In this document: piece by piece, positions 1 through 10,393 of the stretch
Layout of the letters: every line of letters begins with the position of its first letter
Position numbering within the stretch: the first letter of the stretch is position 1
Assembly (NCBI GenBank): GCA_015143295.1
Contig: JABCRI010001388.1
Location: forward strand, 1-64,000
Length of the DNA stretch: 64,000 nt
From: Tetracentron sinense
Taxonomy: Eukaryota; Streptophyta; Magnoliopsida; Trochodendrales; Trochodendraceae
Reading direction: 5' to 3'
Program-made: the position numbers and the translations under genes
The notes under the pieces: generated by a model
Told to the model about the DNA's origin: nothing
Seen by the model: only the letters and a program-made list of their open reading frames with translations
The model's database searches: none

Positions 1-239
1 AGGAAAGCGACCCACGCGGAAGGTGTGGTAACTGTGGAACATATATAATGGGTGGGTCAACGTATTACGGGTTCGCATATAACTATACCCTGCATAGATC
101 CCATAGCCACAAGCAGAGACTATACCCATTGAACACCGAAGGAACTAAGATATTTCCCCCCAAGGAGGGACAAATTTAGAGAAGAATCTGCAGCTTTGTT
201 GCTTCTCGCGAGTGTGGCTAATATCCCAACATCGCAGTC

Positions 240-2080
240 GAAGCATCCTACCTAATCAGCTAGGATAAATGCGCATTCCAAGGCCAGTGGATGAAAGTGG
301 TGGGACTTCTCATTTGCAGCATGGTAAAATTATTCCCAGCGAACAGTATCAAAAGCTTCTTGAGATCTATCTGTGATAGCATTCGAGAGGTCCCTTTATC
401 ACGCTGAATAGTTCCTAACCACTCAGGAGTAGAGAATCATCGGAGATGTTTGCGGCCTTTATGTAAAGTCGATTTGGTTTTGCACTGATAATCGAAGGAG
501 GACTATCTTTAATCTCTCTTGCCAAATGTTTGAGATGCATTGTAAATGGTATGCAAAAGAGAGATGTGCCAAAATTCGCAAAGGGTGTTTGTCTGGTCAC
601 TTGTGGAAGGATTGTGATCAAAGTTGAATTGATCTCAGTTAAGATTCTCGAGGACCTGAAATAATTTAGGTGACTGAAACCATACACTTTCAATGAACCC
701 CAACAGACCTTAAAGAACAGAGCATTAAATCCATTCCGGCCCTGGTGCTTAATCATCATCGCGTCGAAAAAGGCCCACTTTAATCTCCTCCGGATATAGA
801 GTTAGTGACATAGGAAAATCAAGAGAATTGATAGATCGAAGCCTTGGTAAATCACATATTTGGAGCATGTCTCCTCGGCAGCTGAGAACGGAGATCCTGA
901 AAAATCTATTTCCAGCTTCGTTAATAGCCTCTTCCTGTTGAGGTGCCCTCATCCTACTGAATGATGAGATCCTGTTCTATCCCTCCGCGACGCCAGCTTT
1001 GGTGGAAAAATTTGGTGTTGTTGTCCTCCCAAAGAGGCCATGAAATTCCTGGACTTTTTGACGGATAGAACCCTTCGCCCTAGCAAAGAAGTTGAACCTC
1101 CCGATAAGGCGTCTTCTCGTCACTATTGCTAAGCTTTGTGCCCCGAATATGTGCGCTGCCATTGAGTTGGACTGAACGATTTTCCTTGCTTTGCATGGTG
1201 ACACGGGAATTGACTCATTACTTTAGCTCTTTTGTCTTGCCTTCACACGGCAAAAAAAATAATAGACTACTAGGCTTTGATAAGCTTTTTTTTCCGCTTT
1301 TGCACTATTTGAACATGGGATTTCCATTCAACCTCGATGTGCCAAACAGTTTAGACTAGAGCCCTTGACCGTCTTCTGGGTCTGCCCCGAGAAGTTGAAA
1401 ATTTGAAAGCCTTCAACCCATAGGATGGGTGGACTTGGACACACCTCCACCATAGGATATGATCTGAGTACCCAGGGGGAGGAAGTGGCTTCCCGAGGCA
1501 TAAATCTTGTGCACCAATGAATGTTTAGCAGCACACCGGTCCCACGTACATGGATATACCACGACACCCAACTTTGGAGGACTTGCTCCAGTGCAGAAAA
1601 ACGGCCTCTGCTCTTGAGTCAAACATGCCAAGCTTGCTGAAGCCATTGGTTAAAAGGCCGAGATTTGTCCGAGGCTGGAACGGGGCACCCCTATTTTCCT
1701 CATTTGTGGAACGAACTACATTAATGGTCTCCAAGCATTATCCAATGCATTGTTGGGGTCTGGCTAATTTATCAAACTGCCCACAAGGAAAACGATCATT
1801 TCATGATTTGAAGCATAATAAAATGAACAAACAATCCTGAGGTCTGTTTGCAACGTCTGTACTGGCAGTGAGGAGCTGACCGAGGAATGAACAATGTGCG
1901 CTTGACAGACATTTGGATTCCACATAACCCAAATTCGACCAAGTGAGAGTGATCGTAGTTATCGCATAGCACCAATCTCGTAGCTATCTTCTTGAGAATT
2001 CTCAGGGATTTATTTCTGCGACGTGCTTTCCATAATCGCAATCATAGAAAGACGTTGAGCTGCAATAAGTTTACGAATTT
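240..2080 (-). pseudogene. degenerate L1-type LINE ORF2 relic (endonuclease to reverse transcriptase)
   Basis: Read on the minus strand, fragments of one LINE ORF2 follow in order through several frames. Near 2040-1900 is an endonuclease-like stretch (DNYDHS, then a degraded G-R-I-W-V-W block). Near 1740-1380 are the end of the endonuclease and a degraded FKFFNF segment. Near 1040-980 is a TKFFHQ-like motif. From 950 to 415 is the start of reverse transcriptase, with a K-P-G-P-D-G-like region reading into GFNALFFKVCW and then a NSTLIT.LPQV block, the counterpart of the ITLIPKV motif in LINEs. Near 400-290 is a damaged IDLKKAFDTVRW palm motif. Many frameshifts and stops make it non-functional. 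Its residues resemble the LINE at 22262-24183 more than the one at 14682-18963. No target duplication or poly-A tail was found, so the ends are approximate. Bases 1-239 and 2081-2292 show nothing I recognise. Confidence 0.7.
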
Positions 2081-2292
2081 CCGCTTGCTTGACGGATCAT
2101 TAAGGCCCGCGGATATTCTAGGCAGTGATTTTATTCATAAAAAGGCAGAGCTTAGAGGAGGGGAGACTCCCCAGGATGGCAGAGGATGCGTCGACTCATC
2201 CTGCATGTTGAGAGCATCAAAACGATTTGGACTAAAAAATGTCCCCACCTTTCCTGAGCAGAGTTCTTGGGGCCAAGGTAGGACTTCAACTC

Positions 2293-3528
2293 AAAGGAGT
2301 CCAAAAGAAAGGTGCGGACAGGCCCGCCAAATACATGTATATAAATCTCTCAACTCACCCACAGCTCTATCACTTAGAATCTACAAACCCTACCTAATAG
2401 TAGCCCTCTACTGGAGGTTCCTCCAAAGGTTCCTCAACGTACTCCTCTTTCGCCCATGGGCCAGGAGCACAGACATCAAAAGAACAGGCAGCTCCGCTAT
2501 CACCTATCCCTGCCGACATAAAAGTCAGCTAAGCATGGAATACTCAGCGTGTATCAATGCTAACCACCTCATAGTACAACATAATGTTACACATATATAA
2601 AGCAGGAAACAATTCAGATCATAACAGAAAAGTAAAGCATTTATAATCATGCTTGCATTTCGTAAAAGCCGATAAACCCTTGAAACCTTGTGCACTTGAC
2701 TTGACTGAAAATACTCTTTCCGTTCTTGAAACCATGTCCTGTTTTTTCTTGTCTTGTCGTATCGTGCGTGTCATGCCGTGTCATGCTTGCTTGGAAAGTA
2801 AACTACTTGTGAGAGAAGGGAACCCTTCTTCCTAAATGTTCATGCTTGCCATTTCATGTATCATGCTTGCTCGAATGTAAACTACTTGTGAGGGAAGGGA
2901 GACCCTTCTTCCTAATGTTCATCTTGCCATGCCATGTATCTGCTCGAAAATAATTACTTGTGAGGGAAGGAGACCCTTCTTCCTAAATGCACTTGCGAGG
3001 GAAGGGAAACCCTTCTTTATGCATTGTATCTTGTTCTTGCCCAAAAGCGAGGTAAAACATATCGTAGGATATGTCCACCTCTAAGTCTCGTTCTTGAAAA
3101 CTTCGGTAAATTCATGTCATGCATGTCGTGCTCGTGGAAGCGTGTACATACTTGCATCTAATTTAAATATGACATTTAGAGAGTTAACAATCCATAGACA
3201 TCAATCCATTGAGCAATTCCCTATTCATGTAACTTAGGGAAAACAAGAAGGCACACTATCATAGGTCCTAGCAATTTCCGCATTATTAAGCATGTATTTC
3301 CTTAATTTACAATTCATTTTCTTTAACCTTGGCATTTCATCAAACATGGTGAGTACATTATTTGTTAAGCATATCACATGCTTTTCTAGGTGGGTTCATA
3401 TTCACACCATGCTTGTATGTTTATTATTGGTACAATGCCCTTCCCCATTTCATTCATCACATCATCCACACGGCATCCATTCGCCAACATCCATCTCCAT
3501 TCACCTTCACACAACTCATCTCATAACA
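2293..3528 (-). repeat. truncated chromovirus LTR fragment (same family as the large array)
   Basis: This stretch aligns along its length with the middle of the array LTRs, for example about 25196-26420. Shared landmarks in the same order are the GTGCGGACAG...CCGCC block, a variant of the TACTCAGCG core, the repeated AGGGAAGGGAGACCCTTCTTCCTA hairpin units (near 2800, 2885, 2957 and 2993), the AAAGCGAGGTAAAACATATC motif and the CACACGGCATCCATTCGCC segment. Both LTR ends are missing, so it is a relic and not a complete solo LTR. It is more diverged from the array LTRs than they are from each other. Its right end abuts helicase pseudogene sequence. Confidence 0.8.
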
Positions 3529-3534
3529 CAGGAG

Positions 3535-4381
3535 GTTGATACCAGCTTCAAACCCAATTGTATCCACAAAAATGGAGATTCATTCTCAACTACTTCCGAA
3601 CATGAAAAGAGTTCTTCCTGTTCTCCGCAAACTATATCATCTCGAGACAACAAATTGCTGAAAGAATCAGCAAATCAAAAGGAAACAATGCTTTGGTAAT
3701 TTTTTTTCCAAGATGAACCAATGGATATGTGAGTGCATAAAATTGTGACACATCTTCTAAGTTTGTAATGCAATAGCCTTGTATCAATTTCTTATGAACT
3801 CGAGAAATGAATTTTCTCCCTCCTTGTCAGTTTCATCTGCCTTGCTAATTTCCTTCCCCTTGCTTGATTCATTTTCCAAGAAGATATGTATGAGGAACCA
3901 CACTCTTCCAGCTAGTTAGTGGCCAAGCACTCTACTAGCCTATCCACACGGTAATCCAAATATATCTCTTCGAGATCAGCAGTGACTATCAAGCGGTCCT
4001 TGTTTCCAAATAAGTGCAAATCTCTCGAAGAACAAAACGAAATATCCTTCCTAAGAGTCTATTGAAAAGGACTCTTTAAACCCCTTCACACGAGAAGCCA
4101 CTTCGGGGATTGCAAAATTTGTTGGGGCACATGTAAGGGTTTCTGCAATTCATTCTTAAGAGGGTCCAGAACAACGTACTGACAGTTTTTGTTTTTCCAG
4201 ACCCTGGGGGACCTCAAATAATTTTAATGGAGGACTTGTGCTTGCACTGCATTGTAGAAATAGAATCTAGTACTGCACTAGTTTGGGAGTAATTCAGCAT
4301 AGATGATATTCTCACAACCAAATCTTTCATCCCAAATGCCATCAAGTTGTACAGCAGAACAGAGGGCAAAATTTTCCTCAA
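3535..4381 (-). pseudogene. SEN1/UPF1-like helicase pseudogene, P-loop exon and downstream part
   Basis: On the minus strand this encodes a broken copy of a plant superfamily 1 helicase of the SEN1/UPF1-like type (Arabidopsis At1g65810-like by recollection). From 4381 downward are the peptides LNDSQTSAVLDSIS, a Walker A GPPGSGKTKT, then FLRMNC-like, NKDRLIVTADLEEIYLDYRVDRLVECLA and a later RDDIV...EELFS-like block. The conserved Trp before GPPGSGKT is a TGA stop here, and more stops follow. The gene continues across the solo LTR: the 11 bases at 6906-6916 are its next bases up to the intron acceptor. The same P-loop exon is present again, with about 6% differences by eye, at 21301-21520. Such proteins normally unwind RNA or RNA-DNA hybrids; this copy cannot make one. 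The helicase family is well supported by motif order, the exact orthologue is not. Confidence 0.7.
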
Positions 4382-4589
4382 TGTAGCACCCCGGATTTTT
4401 CTATACTTAATGAATACCGTTTCGTAGCTAATTGGCCTTCCTCATAGTCTAATTAATAATAAGAGAGAAATCGGAAATTCCAAACGTCAGAAATGTGCGT
4501 TTTCGAAAGACGAACCCACGCAAGTTGAATCGTCAAAATCCGACGAGCGAGTCAAAAGATATGGTCAAAACAGTCCAGACATATAGAGC

Positions 4590-4769
4590 ACCGATCGCTC
4601 GTCCAGTCAGCGATCGATCGGTCATAACCGATCGATCGGTAGCTATCGCAGGTCAGAAATTTTGTATGGGGAAATTTTCCAGAGTGAGTTTTTTGACCGG
4701 ATCGATCGGTCATAAACACCGATCGCTCGGTAGGCACCGATCGATCGTCATAACCACCGATCGCTCGGT
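4590..4769 (+). promoter_or_regulatory. cluster of palindromic GATCGATC boxes in solo LTR U3
   Basis: Several copies or near copies of the 14-bp perfect palindrome ACCGATCGATCGGT, including variants with CGCTCG or GAGCGA, occur in about 180 bp. They sit roughly 210 bp inside the LTR start, where a U3 enhancer would lie. The same arrangement recurs in all five array LTRs. A protein-binding role is inferred only from the arrangement. Confidence 0.6.
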
Positions 4770-5778
4770 CCTCGTGTTTTTGCAGAAATTTCATTAAGGG
4801 TGTTTTCGTCTTTTGGGCGTTTCACTCATACCTTAAAGGCTTTGCCCGATCATTTGAGGGTTCATACACAACCCTTAGAGTCTTTTGAGAGATAGAGAGA
4901 AGGAGAAGGTTTTCCAAAACCTAGGTTTCCATTTTGGAGAGAAATCAAAGGGTTTTGAAACCCTAGATCAACCTCAAGCCCGATTTCTTCAAGATTTCGG
5001 TTCAAGCATTCGTGGAGCTCGTGTTCCAAGCTAGGGCAGCAACTTACGTGCATTTTGGAAGGGGATTCCTTCCCTCTTTGTCAAGGTCGGTACTTCTTAC
5101 TACCCTCCTAGTTATAGCTTCCATTTTTCCTTTGTTTCTCCTTGTTTCCTTCACATATATATGTGTTATGAGATTGGTGGTATGAATGGTGAATGGAGAT
5201 GGATGTTGACGAATGGATGCCGTGTGGATGATGTGATGACGATGGGAAAGGGCATTGTACTAATAATGAACATACAAGTGTGATGTGAGCATAACCCACC
5301 TAGAAAAGCATGATCTAGGGTTTAAGTGAATAATGAACACACCCCATGTTTGATGAAATGCCAAGGTGAACAAAATAAATGATAAATTAAGGGAACCCAC
5401 GCTTGATTGCTCTTGAAATTGTTAGGGTTCATGATAAAGTGTTTCCTACATTTCTTAAATGCGTAGATTATTACTTACTTAAATTGCTATATGCTATGCT
5501 TTGTGAATTACCCCAAATTGCCATATTAATTCCAAATGCAATTATGCAACACGATCTCACGAGCACGCATGAAATGACGTGATTTACCGATGTTTTAAGT
5601 ATGGGACGTAGAGGTGTGGCATATCCTAAGATATGTTCACTTCACTTTTGACAAGGGCAAGACAATCATGCATTGCATAGGGAAAGGTCTCCCATCCCCT
5701 CGCATGACATGCATGATACTCGCATGACACGCATAGCATAGCATGGCATGACACGCATAGCATAGCATCACACATCAC

Positions 5779-6197
5779 GCATGGATGCTAGTTGCGACGG
5801 GGTATGAACGGCAACTAGGCATTCACATTCCGCATGGATGCTAGTTGCGACGGGCTATGAACGGCAACTAGGCATTCACATTCCGCATGGATGCTAGTTG
5901 CGACGGGCTATGAACGGCAACTAGGCATTCACATTCTGCATGGATGCTAGTTGCGACGGGGTATGAACGGCAACTAGGCATTCACATTCCGCATGGATGC
6001 TAGTTGCGACGGGCTATGAACGGCAACTAGGCATTCACATTCCGCATGGATGCTAGTTGCGACGGGCTATGAACGGCAACTAGGCATTCACATTCTGCAT
6101 GGATGCTAGTTGCGACGGGCTATGAACGGCAACTAGGCATACCCATCTGCATATAGGGCACTAGTTGCGACGGACTATGAACGGCAACTAGGCATGT
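5779..6197 (+). repeat. 53-bp minisatellite, about 8 units, each with an inverted repeat
   Basis: Units start at about 5779, 5832, 5885, 5938, 5991, 6044 and 6097, with a diverged eighth near 6150. Each has GCATGGATGCTAGTTGCGAC followed by GAACGGCAACTAGGCATTCA. Within each unit CTAGTTGC and GCAACTAG are inverted repeats about 15 bases apart, so every unit could fold as a hairpin. Units are almost identical, which points to recent amplification. It lies inside the solo LTR. Confidence 0.95.
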
Positions 6198-6491
6198 GAA
6201 CATGTTTAAATTATGAACAAGCAAGCATGATACTCGCATGACACGCATGACACGACATGGCACGCATGATGCAAGCATGGCACGGTTAACAAGTTCCCAA
6301 TCACGCAAAGGGTATTTCAAGTCAAGTCAAGTGCACGATGTTTTCAAAGGATTTATCAGTCTTTTGAAATGCAAGCATGAATATAAATTGCTTTTACTTC
6401 CTTGTATGATATAAATTGTTCCTGTTCTATATATGAAATTTGTTCCTACTTTATGTATGCTATCTGTATACTATGACTGTTGGTTAGTATT

Positions 6492-6541
6492 TAGTACCCG
6501 CTGAGTATTCCATGCTCAGCCGTACTTCTTATGTCGGCAGG
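6492..6541 (+). other. conserved LTR core block with CTGAG/CTCAG hairpin
   Basis: The block CTGAGTATTCCATGCTCAGC followed by CGTAC and TCGGCAG is found in this solo LTR, in inverse orientation in all array LTRs (for example near 25390-25445) and, altered, in the LTR at 60579-62666 (near 62235-62277). Flanking LTR sequence is much less similar between these subfamilies. The ends CTGAG and CTCAG can pair. Its function is not known to me. Confidence 0.6.
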
Positions 6542-6916
6542 TTCTGAGGGAGCTGCTGCTCCATTTGATGTTTGTGCTCCTGGCCCATGGGTGGAGGAGG
6601 AGTACGTCGAGGAACCTTGGAGGAACCTCCCGTAGAGGGTTATCAGTAGGTGGTGTTAGATTCTGAGTGGATTAGTTGTGGGTGAGCATGAGTGATTATA
6701 TCCATGTATTTTGGCGGGCATGTCCGCACTTTCTTTGTTTTGATTTCTTTGTATTAAACTTTGACCATGTGTATATACTTAGAGTTGTAGACTTCCGCTG
6801 TCATCTTCTATTGTATATGCTCTGTGGGTGTTTTGCAGGTTGATTTAAGGTTAGGTCACGTCGCCAAAGTAGCCTAACTCCTAGGGGGTATTTTGGGGCG
6901 TTACACTCAACCTGTA

Positions 6917-8254
6917 TGTAGACACCCAATTTTGCTCGCCCCAATGCCCTTTTTAGCTCCAAGTATCAAATGGTGAACTCAAGGGAGAGATCCGGACTCC
7001 AAATAACCCGAGGTCCTAGCCAAAAAAAAGCCCAACCCAACCCAAGTTTGAACCAGCGAAGACCCAAAGGAAAGGGCCAGTTTTAAAACTATAAAATGTC
7101 CAGCACCCTTTTAAAAGGGCACAGTTCTTTTTTTTGTCCAAAATCCTTCCTGCGCCTTTTGAAACAGCTCGGTCCCAATTTTAGTGCAAATTTGATCCCG
7201 CGGCTTTTAAAACAATTCAGACCTGATTTTAGTGAAATTTTGATCCCACAGCTTTAAAAAGACGCGATTACGAAAAACTCTAAATCCGACCTCGTTTTGC
7301 GTGCCAACGTACTTTTAGATTATTTTTAGTCTCACATCGGCCAGAAAGCGTGAAAACCCTACTTTTCACCTTATAAAAGGAGCCTCACCTCAACCCATTC
7401 CTCAACTTGAAAATCTTAGAAAATCTGGAAGAACTTTGATCTTTAGGAAACCTTGGAAAAACTTTGAAAACCCTAGCCTTTGGAGGCCCTTAGACTGAGT
7501 TCATTGGAGTCCGGATCTTATCGTTGCGGAAGAACATTCTTGAATGCTTGGAAAGCAAAATAAAAGGGAAAAGGTATGCTACATCCCCCATCTTCTACTT
7601 CTACCCATCCAAGTCTTTTTTTCCCTCACTTTCTATTAGTAGCTCAGTGATTTCATTCTACACAGTCATGGGGAAGAGGAAATCCGGGTGAAGGAAATGA
7701 CTGGAAGACTAGATCTTCGATTTCTTTACTTCAAATTTTTTATTACTAGTAGTTTTTTGTCCTTTTTCTACCCAAACGTAGGCGGAGCCTCTCTGAACTC
7801 GGTCGAGGAGAGAGCGTGACCATTTGCCGATTTATGGAAAATGGCTTTTGCCGTGCAAGTAGAGAGAAAATCACCCTAACTCGATCGAGGAGGGGTGGCT
7901 TTCCAATCTCGAATAAAAGAAAAGCAAGTAGAGAGAAAATCACCCTAACTCGATCGATGAGGGGCGACTTTCTAATCTTGAAATAATAAAAAAGAAAAAA
8001 TAATTTTAAATTAAATTAATGAAGAAAATTAAGAAGTAACCGTCATTCAACGGATGAGGTGGGGTGCCTAACATCTTCCCCAACTCATAAGAGAATCCCC
8101 GGACCCAATCTCGGTTCTTGAATCGAGGGTTTTCATTATGGGTGACCAATCACACCCGGATTTTTGATTGGTGGCGACTCTAAAGATCTTGGCTTCTCAT
8201 TAGTTGAAAAACACTAATGTGGGGAGGAGATCGACCCGGGCCGGCTACCGCACA
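6917..8254 (+). repeat. 5' LTR of the Tat-type element
   Basis: It aligns with 19794-21294 from TGTAGACACCCAATTTTG to ACCGCACA. It is about 160 bp shorter, mainly because a stretch present at about 20402-20540 of the 3' LTR is absent here after the shared CCCTTAGACTGAG. A TATAAAAGG box at about 7372-7380 is a plausible promoter. Near 7780-7990 both LTRs carry a repeated segment with AGTAGAGAGAAAATCACCCT and CTCGATCGAGGAG. Confidence 0.9.
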
Positions 8255-8256
8255 GC

Positions 8257-8274
8257 TGGCGACTCCACTGGGGA
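8257..8274 (+). other. primer binding site, tRNA-Arg type
   Basis: TGGCGACTCCACTGGGGA lies two bases after the 5' LTR. It pairs with the 3' end of a plant tRNA-Arg (ACG anticodon, as I recall it) with one mismatch. tRNA-Arg priming is typical of Tat/Ogre elements. Confidence 0.75.
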
Positions 8275-8612
8275 CCTAGAGGACTCAAGCCTCGATTTAA
8301 TTTTCTCCATTAATTTAATTTTTTGTTATTTTCATTTTTTGTATTGTCATTTATTGCTTGCTTCCTTCTGTTTTATCTTTTGCACCGTTTGTACATGGCA
8401 TTCACTTCGCACCCATGTTGTCCGAATATGGACTTATCACTTTCTTTGAAACTAAGTAGTTGAACGACCGTTGATAGCATCCCAGCAACGGTGATTAAAC
8501 ATTCCAACCCAGATCCTTTGAATCATTTTGAATAAAAGAAGTGCACGGGTCGTGCATGGATATTCTATGATTGCGGGGCCCTTTTTACGTGGAATTTAGA
8601 ACCCTTGTGAAC

Positions 8613-9621
8613 TAGGGCTGCAAACGGCTTCGGATATTATCCAAACCCGATCCGAATTCGTATCCGGTTAGCCGAATAATTATCCGGTTATGTATCCGGT
8701 GGAACGAATCCTGATACCTTTTAAGCATCCGTTTAATTAACGGAGCAGATTCGGATAGTGATGTATCCGATCCGGCGAATATCCGACTGATTGTATTTAC
8801 AAATGTGCCCTTTATAATATAACATATTTACATGAGTTTTCAAAGTAAGACCAAAACCATGAGGTCAAAGTAGTCATTTTGAACTTAAATAAAATACTCT
8901 ATCGATTGTATTCTCAATTCAACTCAAATTGGGGAATGCCGGAAATGGGAAGGAAGTAAGTGAGAGAAAAGAGATGCAGATACGAAGCTTCAAGGTTAGA
9001 TTTTTCAAGCTTGGATTCGCATTCAACTTGGCTTTGCTTGGATTTGCATGTGCGTACCCATATCAATGTCCTCCTTTAAGCTTCTAGCTTCAAACCTCGA
9101 GCATGCGTACCATTAGCAGGTAGATCCTCCATCTTTTTTGTTTTTTTTTTCTCTCGCTCTTTAATCTTGAGACAGCTGGCGGCTACTCCTTCCAAGCCTA
9201 CAAAATTTCGGGAATGAAAATGGAAGAAGAAGGTGAGCCCTTATTAGTTTTTTCTTAGCTTTTTTAGGTTTGTTTTCCCCTTTCTTTTACCGGTAACGAT
9301 TTTTAGGGTTAAAAATGATTTTTAGGTTTGATTTTCATGAAGATTTTTAGGGTTTTGATTTTCATGAATAGGGTAGATTGTGTGATGTTTTTAATCGAAT
9401 GAATATGATCAAACACCATCTGAATCTTTGAATCTGTCGAAATCCAGTTGGCCAAATTCGGATATTATCCGAATTCGTTTAGTTTAAATGAATTCGAATT
9501 CGAATGATGTGTATTATTATCCGGTCGGATAACGGATCGGATTCAGAAACTATAGATATTGAAATGAATCGGATTCGGATACAGTGGTATCCACTTCGAA
9601 TTCGCTCCGTTTCCAGCCCTA
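8613..9621. mobile_element. hAT-like non-autonomous transposon (about 1 kb)
   Basis: It has imperfect terminal inverted repeats, TAGGGCTGCAAACGG at the left and the complement of TAGGGCTGGAAACGG at the right. It is flanked by similar 8-bp sequences (TTGTGAAC and CAGTGAAC, 6 of 8 matching), the target size of hAT elements. Both ends are rich in short TCGGATA/TATCCGA and GAATTCG motifs in both orientations, like hAT subterminal repeats. I see no transposase, so it would depend on one from elsewhere. It inserted in the internal leader of the Tat element. Confidence 0.7.
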
Positions 9622-9978
9622 CAGTGAACTCCATATAGAAATATTTGTGAGAACACGTTGACTTGCTTGGTTTTCTTTTTTTTATAACAATATTGAATTA
9701 TATAATGTTTAGAATAGTCATCTGCACAATGTTCAACTGAGTGGTGCCGTAAGTCTTTGGTATTCGCAGTGGATATTACAGAGCAACTACCTTACAAGCT
9801 CAGGCATTAGAACATTCCTTGTTCACTATTTTGGTTATCTCAATGCTTTGTTATATGTTGGTGATTCGAAATCCTTATGTCTCTGTGGATGGAAACTTAT
9901 TTATGAGGAATTTCTCTTTAGCTAAAACTTCGGGCTTTGAAAAAAAAATGATAGTAAAAAAAAAACTTGAGTCATTGA

Positions 9979-10170
9979 TTTTTCCCCTAAATCCTACGGG
10001 CAACCTTGATTAGAGGATCATCCTCTATCCCGCCTTTGTAATAAAATCCTCTAAGTCCTACGGGAAACCTTGTTAGAGGTCGAACCTCTATCCCGCCTTT
10101 GTGATTTTTCCCCTAAGTCCTATGGGCAACCTTGTTAGAGGATCATCCTCTATCCCGCCTTTGTGATTTC
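9979..10170 (+). repeat. three tandem units of about 64 bp with internal hairpin
   Basis: Units begin near 9979, 10045 and 10108. They share CCTACGGGCAACCTTG (or a close variant), then AGAGGATCATCCTCTATC and CCCGCCTTTGT. AGAGGAT and ATCCTCT form an inverted repeat; the middle unit has compensating changes (AGAGGTCGAACCTCT). It lies in the Tat leader upstream of gag. Confidence 0.85.
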
Positions 10171-10393
10171 TTCTCTAATCTTTGACTCGCTTTTGAAAAA
10201 AAAAAATCGAATCGAAATTTTGGCTAAAGAAAATTCTCACCCCAACAGAAGTTTCCATCATCGGGGATTTTCTATATTTGATCTTTTTGGTTTCCAAGTT
10301 ATTCATAACAGCTCCAGGGAAGGAAGTATCATCTGCATTGACTCAGCTTATTGGGAGCCCTATTTACTGAGGTCTAGACAAAACATACTTGGG

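Larger units (their letters stand above)
4382..6905 (+). mobile_element. solo LTR of a Ty3/gypsy chromovirus-like family, with target duplication
   Basis: It begins TGTAGCACCCCGG and ends GGGGCGTTACA, and the 5-bp direct repeat CTCAA lies immediately outside both ends (4377-4381 and 6906-6910). No internal region is attached, so it formed by LTR-LTR recombination after insertion into the helicase pseudogene. Its organisation matches the array LTRs in the opposite orientation: a cluster of GATCGATC palindromes in U3 (4590-4769), a tandem hairpin array (5779-6197), the CTGAGTATTCCATGCTCAG core (near 6499) and the terminal CTAACTCCTAGGG block. It is about 2.5 kb against 2.2-2.3 kb for the array LTRs, and its tandem-repeat module is different. 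I see no TATA box at the position where array LTRs have TATATA. Confidence 0.9.

Noticed and set aside
1992..2600. A 202-codon plus-strand open frame
   Set aside because: It crosses from unrecognised DNA into a truncated LTR fragment and has no domain, biased composition or start context.
5779..6197. Possible CRISPR array
   Set aside because: Units are directly adjacent with no unique spacers, and this is plant LTR sequence.
4382..6905. 5' LTR of a full element paired with LTRs in the array
   Set aside because: Matching CTCAA on both sides and no primer site after it show a complete solo LTR; the orientation is opposite to the array.
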